From Streptomyces aurantiogriseus (GTDB lineage Bacteria; Actinomycetota; Actinomycetes; Streptomycetales; Streptomycetaceae): 64,000 nucleotides of DNA. Each line of letters starts with the position of its first letter. Position 1 is the first letter of the stretch. Both the position numbers and the translations under genes were made by a program. This document shows, piece by piece, positions 42,089 to 49,956 of this stretch. The stretch is taken from positions 83,559 through 147,558 of the forward strand of contig NZ_BMSX01000025.1 of the NCBI RefSeq assembly GCF_014649375.1, written 5' to 3'. Under the pieces are notes generated by a model. That model was not told where the DNA came from. It was given only the letters and a program-made list of their open reading frames with translations, and made no database searches.

Positions 42089-42588
42089 CCGCGCCCAGTA
42101 CCTTCGGACTGAGCAGTGAAGCCCGCAACCTGCACTGGCTGTTGACGAACCTCGTGGAGGAAGTGCCAGGTATCCAGTCCGTCGCGGTCGTCTCCTCCGA
42201 CGGCCTGCTCCTTCTCTCCTCGGACCCGGGCCGCAACCAAGCGGCCCGCCAGGCCGGCGGAGTCAAACCCACCGGCCCGCGCGGCTCCTCCGCCGACCTC
42301 GCCACCATCGTCTCCGGCATCGGCAGCCTCACCATCGGCGCCGCCAAGCTCATGGAGTCCGGCGGCGTGAAGCACACGATGGTCGCCATGGACGAGGGCA
42401 GCCTCTTCGTGATGTCGATCAGCGACGGCTCACTCCTCGGCGTCCACGGCTCCGCCGACTGCGACATGAGCGTGGTGGCGTACCACATGGCCCTCTTCGT
42501 GGGCCGCGCCGGCCACGTCCTGACCCCCGAACTCCGCAGCGAACTCAGGCAGTCCCTCGAGACCGCGACAACGGGGAGCAGCCGATGA
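42085..42588 (+). CDS. cvnB: CvnB: roadblock/LC7 domain protein of the conservon
   Basis: A 167-residue roadblock-fold protein (LHWLLTNLVEEVPGIQSVAV, VSSDGLLLLSS, and the LMVS-like sheet MVAMDEGSLFVMSISDGS). Roadblock proteins regulate small GTPases, in conservons the CvnD product. The start is TTG 42085, overlapping the cvnA stop as TTGA, with GAGGAGG seven bases upstream. There is an insertion, RQAGGVKPTGPRG, in the loop after strand 2. Confidence 0.9.
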   Translation: MTAPSTFGLSSEARNLHWLLTNLVEEVPGIQSVAVVSSDGLLLLSSDPGRNQAARQAGGVKPTGPRGSSADLATIVSGIGSLTIGAAKLMESGGVKHTMVAMDEGSLFVMSISDGSLLGVHGSADCDMSVVAYHMALFVGRAGHVLTPELRSELRQSLETATTGSSR

Positions 42589-43013
42589 GCACCGCACCGA
42601 AGAACCGCAAGCAGCTCCCGGTCCGCGGCGGCGACCGCAAGCCCGCCCGTGTCCGCCCCTACTCGCTGACCGGCGGCCGAACCCGCTTCGGTCACGTCCT
42701 CCTCGTCGAGACCTTCGTCGCGACCACGGCCGAACTCGAAGCCCCCGAGGAACGCAAGGAACTGACGAGCGGTTCCCTCAGCACCCGGGTCATGCCGGAG
42801 CTGCGGGCCATCGTCGAACTGTGCCGCCGCATGCGTACGGTGGCCGAGATCGCCGCGCTGCTGAAGATGCCGCTCGGCGTGGTCCGCGTGCTTCTCAGCG
42901 ACCTCGCGGACCAGGGAAAGATCCGTGTGTACGGCACCGGGACCGGTCACGGTACGGGCCGTCCCGACCGCGCTCTGCTGGAAAGGGTGCTGAGTGGACT
43001 CCGTCGTCTCTGA
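42585..43013 (+). CDS. cvnC: CvnC: DUF742 protein of the conservon
   Basis: A 142-residue DUF742 protein. The basic start contains VRPYSLTGGRTRFGH, and the C-terminal part is a winged-helix-like AEIAALLKMPLGVVRVLLSDL. It is thought to link the kinase-like and GTPase parts. It begins with an ATG overlapping the cvnB stop (ATGA) and ends 20 bases inside cvnD. Confidence 0.9.
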   Translation: MSTAPKNRKQLPVRGGDRKPARVRPYSLTGGRTRFGHVLLVETFVATTAELEAPEERKELTSGSLSTRVMPELRAIVELCRRMRTVAEIAALLKMPLGVVRVLLSDLADQGKIRVYGTGTGHGTGRPDRALLERVLSGLRRL

Positions 43014-43641
43014 CGCCGACACCTCCTTCGGCGTGTCCCCGCTCGTCGACGAGCCCGACGAAAACCTGAAGTCCTGGCAGACGGACCGCACCCGGGCTCC
43101 CATCGCCACCAAGATCGTGGTGGCGGGCGGGTTCGGCGTCGGCAAGACCACCCTGGTCGGCACCGTCTCGGAGATCACGCCCCTCCAGACGGAGGCGCTG
43201 ATGACCGAGGCCAGCGAGGAGACCGACGATCTCACCGGCACCCCGGACAAGCTCACCACCACGGTGGCCATGGACTACGGCCGCATCACGCTCGACGACG
43301 ACCTGGTGCTCTACCTGTTCGGCACGCCGGGCCAGCAGCGGTTCTGGTTCATGTGGGACGACCTGGTGCGCGGCGCGATCGGTGCCGTCGTCCTCGCCGA
43401 CACCCGCCGCCTGAAGGACTGCTTCCCCGCGCTGGACTACTTCGAGAGCTGCGGACTGCCGTACGTCGTCGCCGTCAACCACTTCGACGGCAGCGAGCTC
43501 TTCGAACCGGAGGACGTGCGGGAAGCGCTCACGATCCCGAAGCACATACCTGTCATGATCATGGACGCGCGTCGCCGGATCTCCGTGATCGAGACCCTCC
43601 TGGCCCTGGTGGGCCACGCGCTCGACGAAACCCCCGAGTAG
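42994..43641 (+). CDS. cvnD: CvnD: conservon GTPase
   Basis: A 215-residue Ras-like GTPase. The P-loop is VAGGFGVGKTTLVG near residue 45, the switch II region is LYLFGTPGQQRFWFMWDDL (with DTPG-type GTPG), and the base-recognition motif is VAVNHFDG, with the aspartate of NKxD in NHFD. The start GTG 42994 is preceded by AAAGGG and lies within cvnC. It is presumed to be membrane-associated through CvnA-C. Confidence 0.93.
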   Translation: MDSVVSDADTSFGVSPLVDEPDENLKSWQTDRTRAPIATKIVVAGGFGVGKTTLVGTVSEITPLQTEALMTEASEETDDLTGTPDKLTTTVAMDYGRITLDDDLVLYLFGTPGQQRFWFMWDDLVRGAIGAVVLADTRRLKDCFPALDYFESCGLPYVVAVNHFDGSELFEPEDVREALTIPKHIPVMIMDARRRISVIETLLALVGHALDETPE

Positions 43642-43672
43642 GCCTCCCCGGCCACCTAGGAGACACCCCCGC

Positions 43673-44929
43673 ATGCGGAAGATACTCGTCGTCGGAGCCG
43701 GCCAGTCCGGCCTCCAGCTCGCCCTCGGCCTCCAGTCGCACGGGTACGAGGTCACCCTGATGTCCAACCGGACCGCGGACGAGATCCGCTCCGGCCGGGT
43801 GATGTCGACGCAGTGCATGTTCCACACGGCCCTCCAGCACGAGCGCGACCTCCAGCTGAACTTCTGGGAGTCCCAGGCCCCGAAGATCGAGGGACTCGGC
43901 GTCTCGGTGGCGGCCCCCGGCTCGCACGACCCGGGTCCGACCCAGCGCGCGATCGACTGGCTGGGCAGGCTCGACGGGTACGCGCAGTCCGTCGACCAGC
44001 GGGTGAAGATGGCCGGCTGGATGGAGACCTTCGCCCAGCGCGGCGGCCAGCTGGTGATCCACGGCGCGGCCGTCTCCGACCTCGACTACTTCTCCCGCAC
44101 CTACGACCTCGTCCTCGTCTCGGCCGGCAAGGGCGAGCTCGTGCAGATGTTCGCCCGGGATCCGGAGCGGTCCCCCTACAGCGAGCCGCAGCGGGCCCTG
44201 GCCGTGTCGTACGTCCACGGCCTGGGCCCGCGCCCGGAGCACCCGGACACGGAGGCGGTCCGCTGCAACCTCGTCCCCGGCGTCGGTGAGCTGTTCATCA
44301 TGCCCACGCTGACGACCTCGGGCCGCGCCGACATCCTCTTCTGGGAGGGCATACCCGGCGGCCCGCTCGACGTCTTCAACGGCGTCAAGGACCCGGCGGA
44401 GCACCTCTCCCTGACCCTGGAACTCATGGAGAAGTTCACGCCCTGGGAGTACGCGCGGGCCACCAAGGTCGAACTGACCGACGCCGGCGGCACGCTGGCC
44501 GGGCGCTACGCGCCCACCGTCCGCACCCCGATCGGCCGCCTGCCCGGCGGCGGCCTGGTCCTCGGCGTCGCCGACGTCGTCGTCGCCAACGACCCGATCA
44601 CCGGGCAGGGCTCCAACTCGGCGTCCAAGTGCGCGGCTTCCTATCTCGCCTCCATTCTCGAGCGGGGGGAGAAGGAGTTCGACGAGGAGTGGATGCGGGC
44701 GGCGTTCGACCGGTACTGGGACACCGCCCAGCACGTCACCAAGTGGACCAACGCGATGTTGGCTCCGCCGCCGGAGCACATCCTCAACCTCATCGGTGCC
44801 GCCGGGCAGCTTCAGCCGGTGGCTGATCGTTTCGCCAACGGGTTCAACGATCCTGGGGACTTCGAGAACTTCTTCTACGAGCCGGCGAAGACGGAGGCGT
44901 ACCTCGCCGAGGTTGTCGCCGGGGCCTGA
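43673..44929 (+). CDS. Styrene/indole monooxygenase-like FAD protein linked to the conservon
   Basis: A 418-residue flavoprotein of the StyA group. The N-terminal FAD fold is ILVVGAGQSGLQLALGLQSHG, the second FAD site is GLVLGVADVVVANDPITGQGSNSASK near residue 305 (read in parts), and MSTQCMFHTALQHER matches the active-site region of group E monooxygenases. Such enzymes epoxidise aryl alkenes or indole and need a separate flavin reductase; none is nearby. The gene starts 31 bases after cvnD with an AGGAG site, so it is probably part of the conservon transcript. Its substrate is unknown. Confidence 0.82.
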   Translation: MRKILVVGAGQSGLQLALGLQSHGYEVTLMSNRTADEIRSGRVMSTQCMFHTALQHERDLQLNFWESQAPKIEGLGVSVAAPGSHDPGPTQRAIDWLGRLDGYAQSVDQRVKMAGWMETFAQRGGQLVIHGAAVSDLDYFSRTYDLVLVSAGKGELVQMFARDPERSPYSEPQRALAVSYVHGLGPRPEHPDTEAVRCNLVPGVGELFIMPTLTTSGRADILFWEGIPGGPLDVFNGVKDPAEHLSLTLELMEKFTPWEYARATKVELTDAGGTLAGRYAPTVRTPIGRLPGGGLVLGVADVVVANDPITGQGSNSASKCAASYLASILERGEKEFDEEWMRAAFDRYWDTAQHVTKWTNAMLAPPPEHILNLIGAAGQLQPVADRFANGFNDPGDFENFFYEPAKTEAYLAEVVAGA

Positions 44930-44939
44930 TCGCCGTGGG

Positions 44940-45020
44940 GGTGCGGGTGTCCGCCGGCTGCGGGTCGGTCGCGCCCACGCGGCGGAGCCGCACCATGTCC
45001 CAGCCCCGCGCCCCTAAAGG
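44940..45020. repeat. Genus-typical GC-rich 3' repeat
   Basis: The stretch GGCTGCGGGTCGG, CGCGCCCACGCGGCGGAGCC and CAGCCCCGCGCCCCTAAAGG has the look of a dispersed repeat I know from 3' ends of Streptomyces genes. Only one copy is in this window, between converging genes. It includes the last codons of the NlpC/P60 gene. Confidence 0.4.
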
Positions 45021-46159
45021 CCGGTTTCCGCGCTGTAGCCCTCGTCCGAACCCGCCGTTGCCGTGCTCGGGAGTCTGGGCGGCTTGTAGTCCCGTAGAGG
45101 CTTTCCCCTCGGGTCTGGGCGTACAGCCCCCAGTACCGGGTTCGCTGCGATCGGGGACACCTTGATCTTGGCTCCCGGTCGCGGCGCCTGGACCACCATC
45201 CCGTCCCCCAGGTACATCGCCACGTGCGTGGCCTCGGGGAAGTAGATGACCAGGTCGCCGGGGCGCAGCGCGGTCAGGGGGATGCGCTTCAGTCTGGCCC
45301 ACTGTTCCTGGCTGGTGCGGGGGATCGGGGTTCCGGCCTGGTTCCAGGCCTGGGACGTCAGGCCCGAGCAGTCGTAGGAGGACGGGCCCTCCGCGCCCCA
45401 CTCGTAGGGTTTGCCGAGTTGGCGTACGGCGTAGCGGAGGGCTCGGTCGCCCTCGGCGGACGGGGGGCGGGCGCTGCTGAGGGCGCCCGAGGCCATGAAC
45501 GTCTTCTGGGCCTTGGCGACGCCGTCGCGTTCGAGTGCGGCGAGGGCGGTGAGCTGGTCGGCGGTGAGGGAGGTGAGGAGCTTCTCCACGGCGTCGAGAC
45601 GGCGGCGTACGTCGTCGCGTTCCTTCTTCCTGCGTGCGGTGAGGGTGAGCTGTTCGTCGAGGGCCGCGCGGGCCCGGCGGGCCAGTCCGTCGGTCCTGCG
45701 TTCGCTGCCCTCCAGCAGCCGCACCGTCTCGGCCCGCTCCCGCGCCAACTGGCCGATCACATGCCCCTGCTCCAGCGCGTGCTGTGGATCGCGGGCGAGC
45801 AGCAGCCGTACGTAGGGGGAGATGTCGGTGCTGTTCTGGTACTGCTGCCGGGCCAGGCGTCCGACGGCGACCCGGCTCTCCTGCAGCGACAGACGGGTCT
45901 TCGCCAGTTGGCCGTTGAGACGGTCGGCCTCGGCCTTGCGCGCCTTCAGTTTCTCCTCGGTGGCGTTGTAGGCCTCGGTGGCCTGTTCCGCCCGCCGGTA
46001 GAGCTTCTGAAGGTCCGTCAGCAGCTCCGTCACCGAGCGCTCGCGGGGCTCGGGGGGTTCCGGTGCGGCCACGGCGACCGCCGGGAGCAGTACGGCCTGT
46101 GCGGCCAGCGCCGTCGTCGTGCAGGCCGTGCAGACCCGACGCAGCAGCCTTCCTGACAC
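45014..46159 (-). CDS. Secreted NlpC/P60 peptidoglycan hydrolase
   Basis: A 381-residue protein. A signal peptide (about 31 residues, ending LPAVAVAAPEPP) is followed by a long coiled coil (about residues 40-235) of the type that holds cell-wall hydrolases inactive. The C-terminal NlpC/P60 domain has the catalytic cysteine in SSYDCSGLTSQAWN and the histidine in EATHVAMYLGDGMV. It should cut the peptide stems of peptidoglycan in growth or division. The start is GTG 46159, with GGAGG at a spacing of seven. Confidence 0.9.
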   Translation of the reverse strand: MSGRLLRRVCTACTTTALAAQAVLLPAVAVAAPEPPEPRERSVTELLTDLQKLYRRAEQATEAYNATEEKLKARKAEADRLNGQLAKTRLSLQESRVAVGRLARQQYQNSTDISPYVRLLLARDPQHALEQGHVIGQLARERAETVRLLEGSERRTDGLARRARAALDEQLTLTARRKKERDDVRRRLDAVEKLLTSLTADQLTALAALERDGVAKAQKTFMASGALSSARPPSAEGDRALRYAVRQLGKPYEWGAEGPSSYDCSGLTSQAWNQAGTPIPRTSQEQWARLKRIPLTALRPGDLVIYFPEATHVAMYLGDGMVVQAPRPGAKIKVSPIAANPVLGAVRPDPRGKPLRDYKPPRLPSTATAGSDEGYSAETGL

Positions 46160-46263
46160 GTCATCACCTCCGCAACGGGGGCGGCCCCTCCGCCCCGCAG
46201 GGCGAGCATCAGGTGTGCGGGTGCGGTCCGCGTGTCAGGTCTGCGCGGTTCGGCGCAAGGAAG

Positions 46264-46566
46264 TCACCCGTCGGCGTCATCCCGCTTGCCGCCCGGCGTG
46301 GCGTCGGGCTTCGACCACGGCCACCTCAGCCGGCTGCCCGCCTCGCCCTGCGGGTCGTACGCGTACTTCCACCCCCGCGTCAGGCCGAGCTTCCCGCTGT
46401 GGCCGCGGGGCACACGGCGGTAGACCAGGACGGTCGGCGGGCCGCCCGCGGCGTCGGGGACGGGGATGCGGTACGTCTTCGGCGGGTGGCCGGTGATGCC
46501 CAGCAGGACGGGGAGGACGCGGCCGTCCATGGGGCCGCCCTCGAAGGGGGTGTCTTCGCTCTTCAC
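46264..46566 (-). CDS. Conserved hypothetical protein, 100 residues
   Basis: A small soluble protein, KSEDTPFEGGPMDGRVLPVL onward, with a mid-part VLVYRRVPRGHSGKLGLTRG and a charged tail. I recall no family. The start GTG 46566 lies 15 bases after the TetR stop; ATG 46530 (MDGRVLPVL) is a shorter alternative. It is probably the last gene of the unit with the diiron oxygenase and TetR genes. Confidence 0.5.
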   Translation of the reverse strand: MKSEDTPFEGGPMDGRVLPVLLGITGHPPKTYRIPVPDAAGGPPTVLVYRRVPRGHSGKLGLTRGWKYAYDPQGEAGSRLRWPWSKPDATPGGKRDDADG

Positions 46567-46580
46567 AGCACCAGTGTCGA

Positions 46581-47231
46581 TCAGGTCCGCGTCGCGAGTG
46601 CGGCCCGCACCACGTCGGCGGTCTCGGGGTCCCGGGCCGCGGTCACCGTGAGGACGGCGACGAACTGTTCCACCAGCCAGTCCCGCAGCTCCTCGGCCGG
46701 CGGCTGTTTGTCCTCGTCGAGCCAGATGAGCGAGGCCGCCTCGACGGCCGTGATCCACATCCGCACGGTCATCCGCAGCCGGGAGCCGGGTGCGGCCACC
46801 CCGAGGTGGCTGTAGATGTGCTCGGCCGCGGCCCGCCGTACGCCGTCCACGATGGCGGTCGTACGGGAGGTCTCGACGACGCTGCCGCCCTGGAGGAGGG
46901 CGCTGAAACCGGCGTCGTGCCGGGCGACGAAGGTGAGGTAGCGGTCCAGGGCGCGGGCGAGGCGGGGGAGGAGGGGGCCGGTGTGGGGTTCGTCGAAGCA
47001 GTGCCGGAGTTCTTCGGCGGCGGACCTGAGGGCGGCCTCGTACAGCTGCTGCTTGCCGCCGGGGAAGTACCGGTAGACCAGCGGACGGGACACCCCGGCC
47101 GCCTCCGCCACGTCGTCCAGCGAGACGTCCTCGGGGACGCGGTGCGCGAAGAGGGAGAGCGCGGCGTCGAGCAGCTGACTACGGCGCTCCTCGACGCTGA
47201 GGCGACGGTAGGCGGGGGCGGCGGGGGTCAT
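46581..47231 (-). CDS. TetR-family transcription regulator
   Basis: A 216-residue protein. The N-terminal HTH is VSLDDVAEAAGVSRPLVYRY near residue 38, in a standard TetR helical frame. The C-terminal part is a ligand domain of about 150 residues. It follows the diiron oxygenase gene by 43 bases on the same strand and may regulate it. I found no clear palindrome before the oxygenase gene. Confidence 0.88.
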   Translation of the reverse strand: MTPAAPAYRRLSVEERRSQLLDAALSLFAHRVPEDVSLDDVAEAAGVSRPLVYRYFPGGKQQLYEAALRSAAEELRHCFDEPHTGPLLPRLARALDRYLTFVARHDAGFSALLQGGSVVETSRTTAIVDGVRRAAAEHIYSHLGVAAPGSRLRMTVRMWITAVEAASLIWLDEDKQPPAEELRDWLVEQFVAVLTVTAARDPETADVVRAALATRT

Positions 47232-47274
47232 GACGTGCAGCGTAATCGCCCGCCCCCGCGGTGGGACGGGACAC

Positions 47275-48213
47275 CTACGCCAACAACCCGGACGACCGCC
47301 ACAACCGCCTCCCCACCCCCCGCAGCACCCCGATGTCGTCCAGGAAGTCCGTGAGCCGCTTCGCTCCCGTCTGCATGACCTCCCGCCGGTGTCCGCTGGC
47401 CTTCACCTGCGCCACGGCCTCCCGCCTGTCCAAGCCCACATTCGTGTAGACCTCGGGATTCACGAAGGCGACCGAGAACACCCGGGCGAACTCCCCGGAG
47501 GTCACCCGCGTGAACTCCTGGGACCACCTCGGCGCGGTCACCATCTGGCGGCGCAGCTCCTCGCGGGCGTACCGCACGTGCCGGGCCTCCTCCACCACGT
47601 GGATGCGGGTGACGCCCCGGATCAGGGGCTGCACCCGCTCGTCGGGGAAGGTCAGCCGCTGCATCCAGTCGAGGACCTCCTCACCGAGGAGAGTGGCCGT
47701 GAAGGACCCGGGCGTGGTGGAGATGGTCTTGAACAGCCGCCCCAGGTTCTGGTGCACCCGGCTCACCGGATACCACGGCGTCCCGCCCTGCGCGATCAGC
47801 CGGGCGAACATCTTGGAGTGCCGGCACTCGTCCTCGATCTCGGTGAGCGCGTACCGCACATGCGCGCTCGTCGCCGCCTTGTCGTAGATGTGCCGGACGA
47901 GGAGCTGCATGAGGATGATCTCGAACCAGATGCCCAGCGAGGCCAGCGCCGCCGCCTCGTGCTGGGACAGCAGAATCCGCTGCTCCTCGCTCATCCGCTT
48001 CCACAGCGGTGTGTCGTACAGCGACACCAGCTCCGGCGGCCAGAACCACTTGCCCTCCTCGAAGGGAGCGTCCCAGTCCAGCTCCTCGTCCGGGTCGAAG
48101 GAGTGCTTCGCGGAGGAGGCGAGCAGCCGCTCGGCCACCTGCTCCCGGTCCTTGAGCAGGCCGAGCGCGTCACGCAGCCCGTCGAGCGCCTCGGCTTCCG
48201 TGAGGGTCGTCAT
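47275..48213 (-). CDS. AurF-like diiron oxygenase
   Basis: A 312-residue helical protein with carboxylate/histidine iron ligands in the AurF order: a glutamate in ASLGIWFEIILMQ near residue 99, EDECRH near 131, LGEEVLDW near 176, and HVVEEARHVRYAREE near 205. AurF oxidises aryl amines to nitro compounds. The physiological substrate of the many actinobacterial homologues is mostly unknown. It is the first gene of a unit with the TetR gene and is divergent from a Uma2 gene. Confidence 0.8.
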   Translation of the reverse strand: MTTLTEAEALDGLRDALGLLKDREQVAERLLASSAKHSFDPDEELDWDAPFEEGKWFWPPELVSLYDTPLWKRMSEEQRILLSQHEAAALASLGIWFEIILMQLLVRHIYDKAATSAHVRYALTEIEDECRHSKMFARLIAQGGTPWYPVSRVHQNLGRLFKTISTTPGSFTATLLGEEVLDWMQRLTFPDERVQPLIRGVTRIHVVEEARHVRYAREELRRQMVTAPRWSQEFTRVTSGEFARVFSVAFVNPEVYTNVGLDRREAVAQVKASGHRREVMQTGAKRLTDFLDDIGVLRGVGRRLWRSSGLLA

Positions 48214-48356
48214 GCCCTTATGAGACTGCCTGTCAGCAAGCTCGTCAATCCCTCTGCGTCAACGGTTCGCTCAGTGACCACTAGATGGAGCGGACGATCG
48301 TCAGTTCCGCTGGGTAGGCTGATCGTGTCCGCCAGGCTTCCGGTATGGGAGTGATC

Positions 48357-48959
48357 ATGAGCGCCGCACGTGAGTACGGGCTGGACGAGGACTACGAGTG
48401 GCCCCGTCCGCCGGCTGAGGGCTGGACGGCGGACGATCTCGACCGGCTCCCGAATCTTCCTCCGCATACGGAGCTGATCGACGGGAGTCTGGTTTTCGTG
48501 AGTCCGCAGACCCGCTTTCACATGCGCACCTTGCGCCTGCTGGAGAACGTTCTGCTGGACCAGGCCCCGGCTGAACTGGACGTCATCCGGGAGATGACGG
48601 TAAAACTCGACCGGACGAACCGGCCTGAGCCGGATGTGCTGGTCATCCGGGCCGACGCCGACACCGGTCCTCGGCAGACGTGGTTCCGGCCGGAGGATCT
48701 CGTCCTCGCCGTGGAGGTGGTCTCTGCCGACTCCGTCGCCCGCGACCGCGAGGTGAAGCCCCGTAAGTACGCGGCGGCGGGAATCCGGCACTACTGGCGG
48801 GTGGAGGAGGAAAAGGGCCTCCCCGTCGTGTACGTCTACGAGCTCGACCCCGCCTCCAGGTCGTACATCCCCAACGGGGTCCACCGGAACCGGCTCAAGG
48901 TGCCGGTTCCGTACGACATCGACATCGACCTCACCGCGCTCAACCGTCGGCACCCATGA
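48357..48959 (+). CDS. Uma2-family (DUF820) endonuclease-fold protein
   Basis: A 200-residue protein of the PD-(D/E)XK superfamily. Key residues: the glutamate in HTELIDGSLVFVSP, the aspartate in RPEPDVLVIR near residue 90, and the catalytic pair in LAVEVVSADSVARDREVKPRKYAAAGI. These proteins occur in many copies in Streptomyces and cyanobacteria, and their role is unsettled. I chose ATG 48357, with GGGAG seven bases before; an ATG at 48345 is in frame. Confidence 0.85.
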   Translation: MSAAREYGLDEDYEWPRPPAEGWTADDLDRLPNLPPHTELIDGSLVFVSPQTRFHMRTLRLLENVLLDQAPAELDVIREMTVKLDRTNRPEPDVLVIRADADTGPRQTWFRPEDLVLAVEVVSADSVARDREVKPRKYAAAGIRHYWRVEEEKGLPVVYVYELDPASRSYIPNGVHRNRLKVPVPYDIDIDLTALNRRHP

Positions 48960-49053
48960 CCGCCGACGACACCGTCCCCTTCGCCGTCCGGTCCGCCGCC
49001 CGCCACCCGGACGACCTCGTCTTGGAACCGCTGCCCGGGGGAGGGCGGCGCCG

Positions 49054-49353
49054 ATGACGGCCGACGAGACGCCGGTGCCGGTGCTGCGGGTGCGCAACTC
49101 CGGCGAGGAACTGCTGGAACTGATCCTCGAACCGTACGGCAGCGATCACTGGATGCGGCCCGGCGAGACCTTCGTGATCTGGACGCTCGGACACCCGGGC
49201 GACGAGGTCTTCGAGGTGGAGCACGAACCGGGCACCGTGACGGTGCACGCCGAGAGCCTGCCCGCCTACGTCGGGGACGCCGACGGCAACGAGATCGAGT
49301 GCGGCCACAACAGGCCGCCCGCGCCCGGCCCCTTCCGGCTGAGGCTGCCCTAG
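49054..49353 (+). CDS. Hypothetical 99-residue acidic protein
   Basis: A small soluble protein with a beta-rich look: VPVLRVRNSGEELLELILEP, then YGSDHWMRPGETFVIWTL, and an end FRLRLP. It could be a small jelly-roll or immunity-type domain. I do not recognise a family. The start ATG is preceded by GGGGGAGGGCGG. Its last four bases overlap the convergent DUF3291 pseudogene. Confidence 0.6.
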   Translation: MTADETPVPVLRVRNSGEELLELILEPYGSDHWMRPGETFVIWTLGHPGDEVFEVEHEPGTVTVHAESLPAYVGDADGNEIECGHNRPPAPGPFRLRLP

Positions 49354-49912
49354 ACCGAGCACCCCAGGTCTTCCGGCACCTCGAAGGCGACCGGCTCCGC
49401 CCCCTGGGCCGGGAACGACGTGCGCAGGGTGAAGGCGTACGGCGTCGGGCCGTGGGCGCGCAGGTGGAGCAGCCGTGCCTCGGCCTCCGCGACCGTCGGA
49501 CGGTGGCCCGCCGGGATCCACCACAGGGCCGTCATCGCCTCCTGGACGCGCTCGAACCTCCCCCACTGCCTTAAGGGCGTGGGGGGACCCCCACCCGCCG
49601 GCGGGAGAGCATCTCCCGGTGGCGGCCCCGGTACATGTACGCGGTGAGGGCGTCGGTGTTCCGCCACACCGACATGTTGACGATGAGCCAGTCGTCGCCG
49701 AAGACCTGGATGTCGGTCGCGTTGCCCTCCTCCGACTGCAGCCGCCACACGTAACCGTCCGCGGCCTCCGCGTCCGCGTTGACGGGGTCGAGGGCGTCGA
49801 CGAAGTCCTTCAACTCCGGTGAGTCCAGCGGGAACTTGAGGCGGGAGATGTTGACCTGGGCGAGTTCGAAAGCGGCGGTTCCGGAGGCGGTTCCGGCGGC
49901 GGCGTCAGTCAT
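49350..49912 (-). pseudogene. DUF3291 gene broken by a palindromic repeat insertion
   Basis: The N-terminal part (AFELAQVNISRLKFPLDSPE through YMYRGRHREMLSRRR) reads in one frame and stops after PPRP. The rest (RFERVQEAMTALWWIPAGHR to the end) continues in another frame. DUF3291 proteins I recall run without a break from HREML through WFERVQEAM. Between the two parts lies a 38-base stretch containing palindromic element copy 3, whose excess of about 32 bases shifts the frame. The gene is otherwise intact, so the event looks recent. Confidence 0.8.
49559..49594. repeat. Dispersed palindromic element, copy 3
   Basis: TCCCCCAC, then a TGCC-TTAA-GGGCG centre, then TGGGGGGACCCCCAC. It has the same ends as copies 1 and 2 with a different central hairpin. 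It interrupts the DUF3291 gene. Confidence 0.75.
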
Positions 49913-49956
49913 GAGCGAACGTTAGGACGGACCTGTCCCGTCCGGAACCCCCCGTC

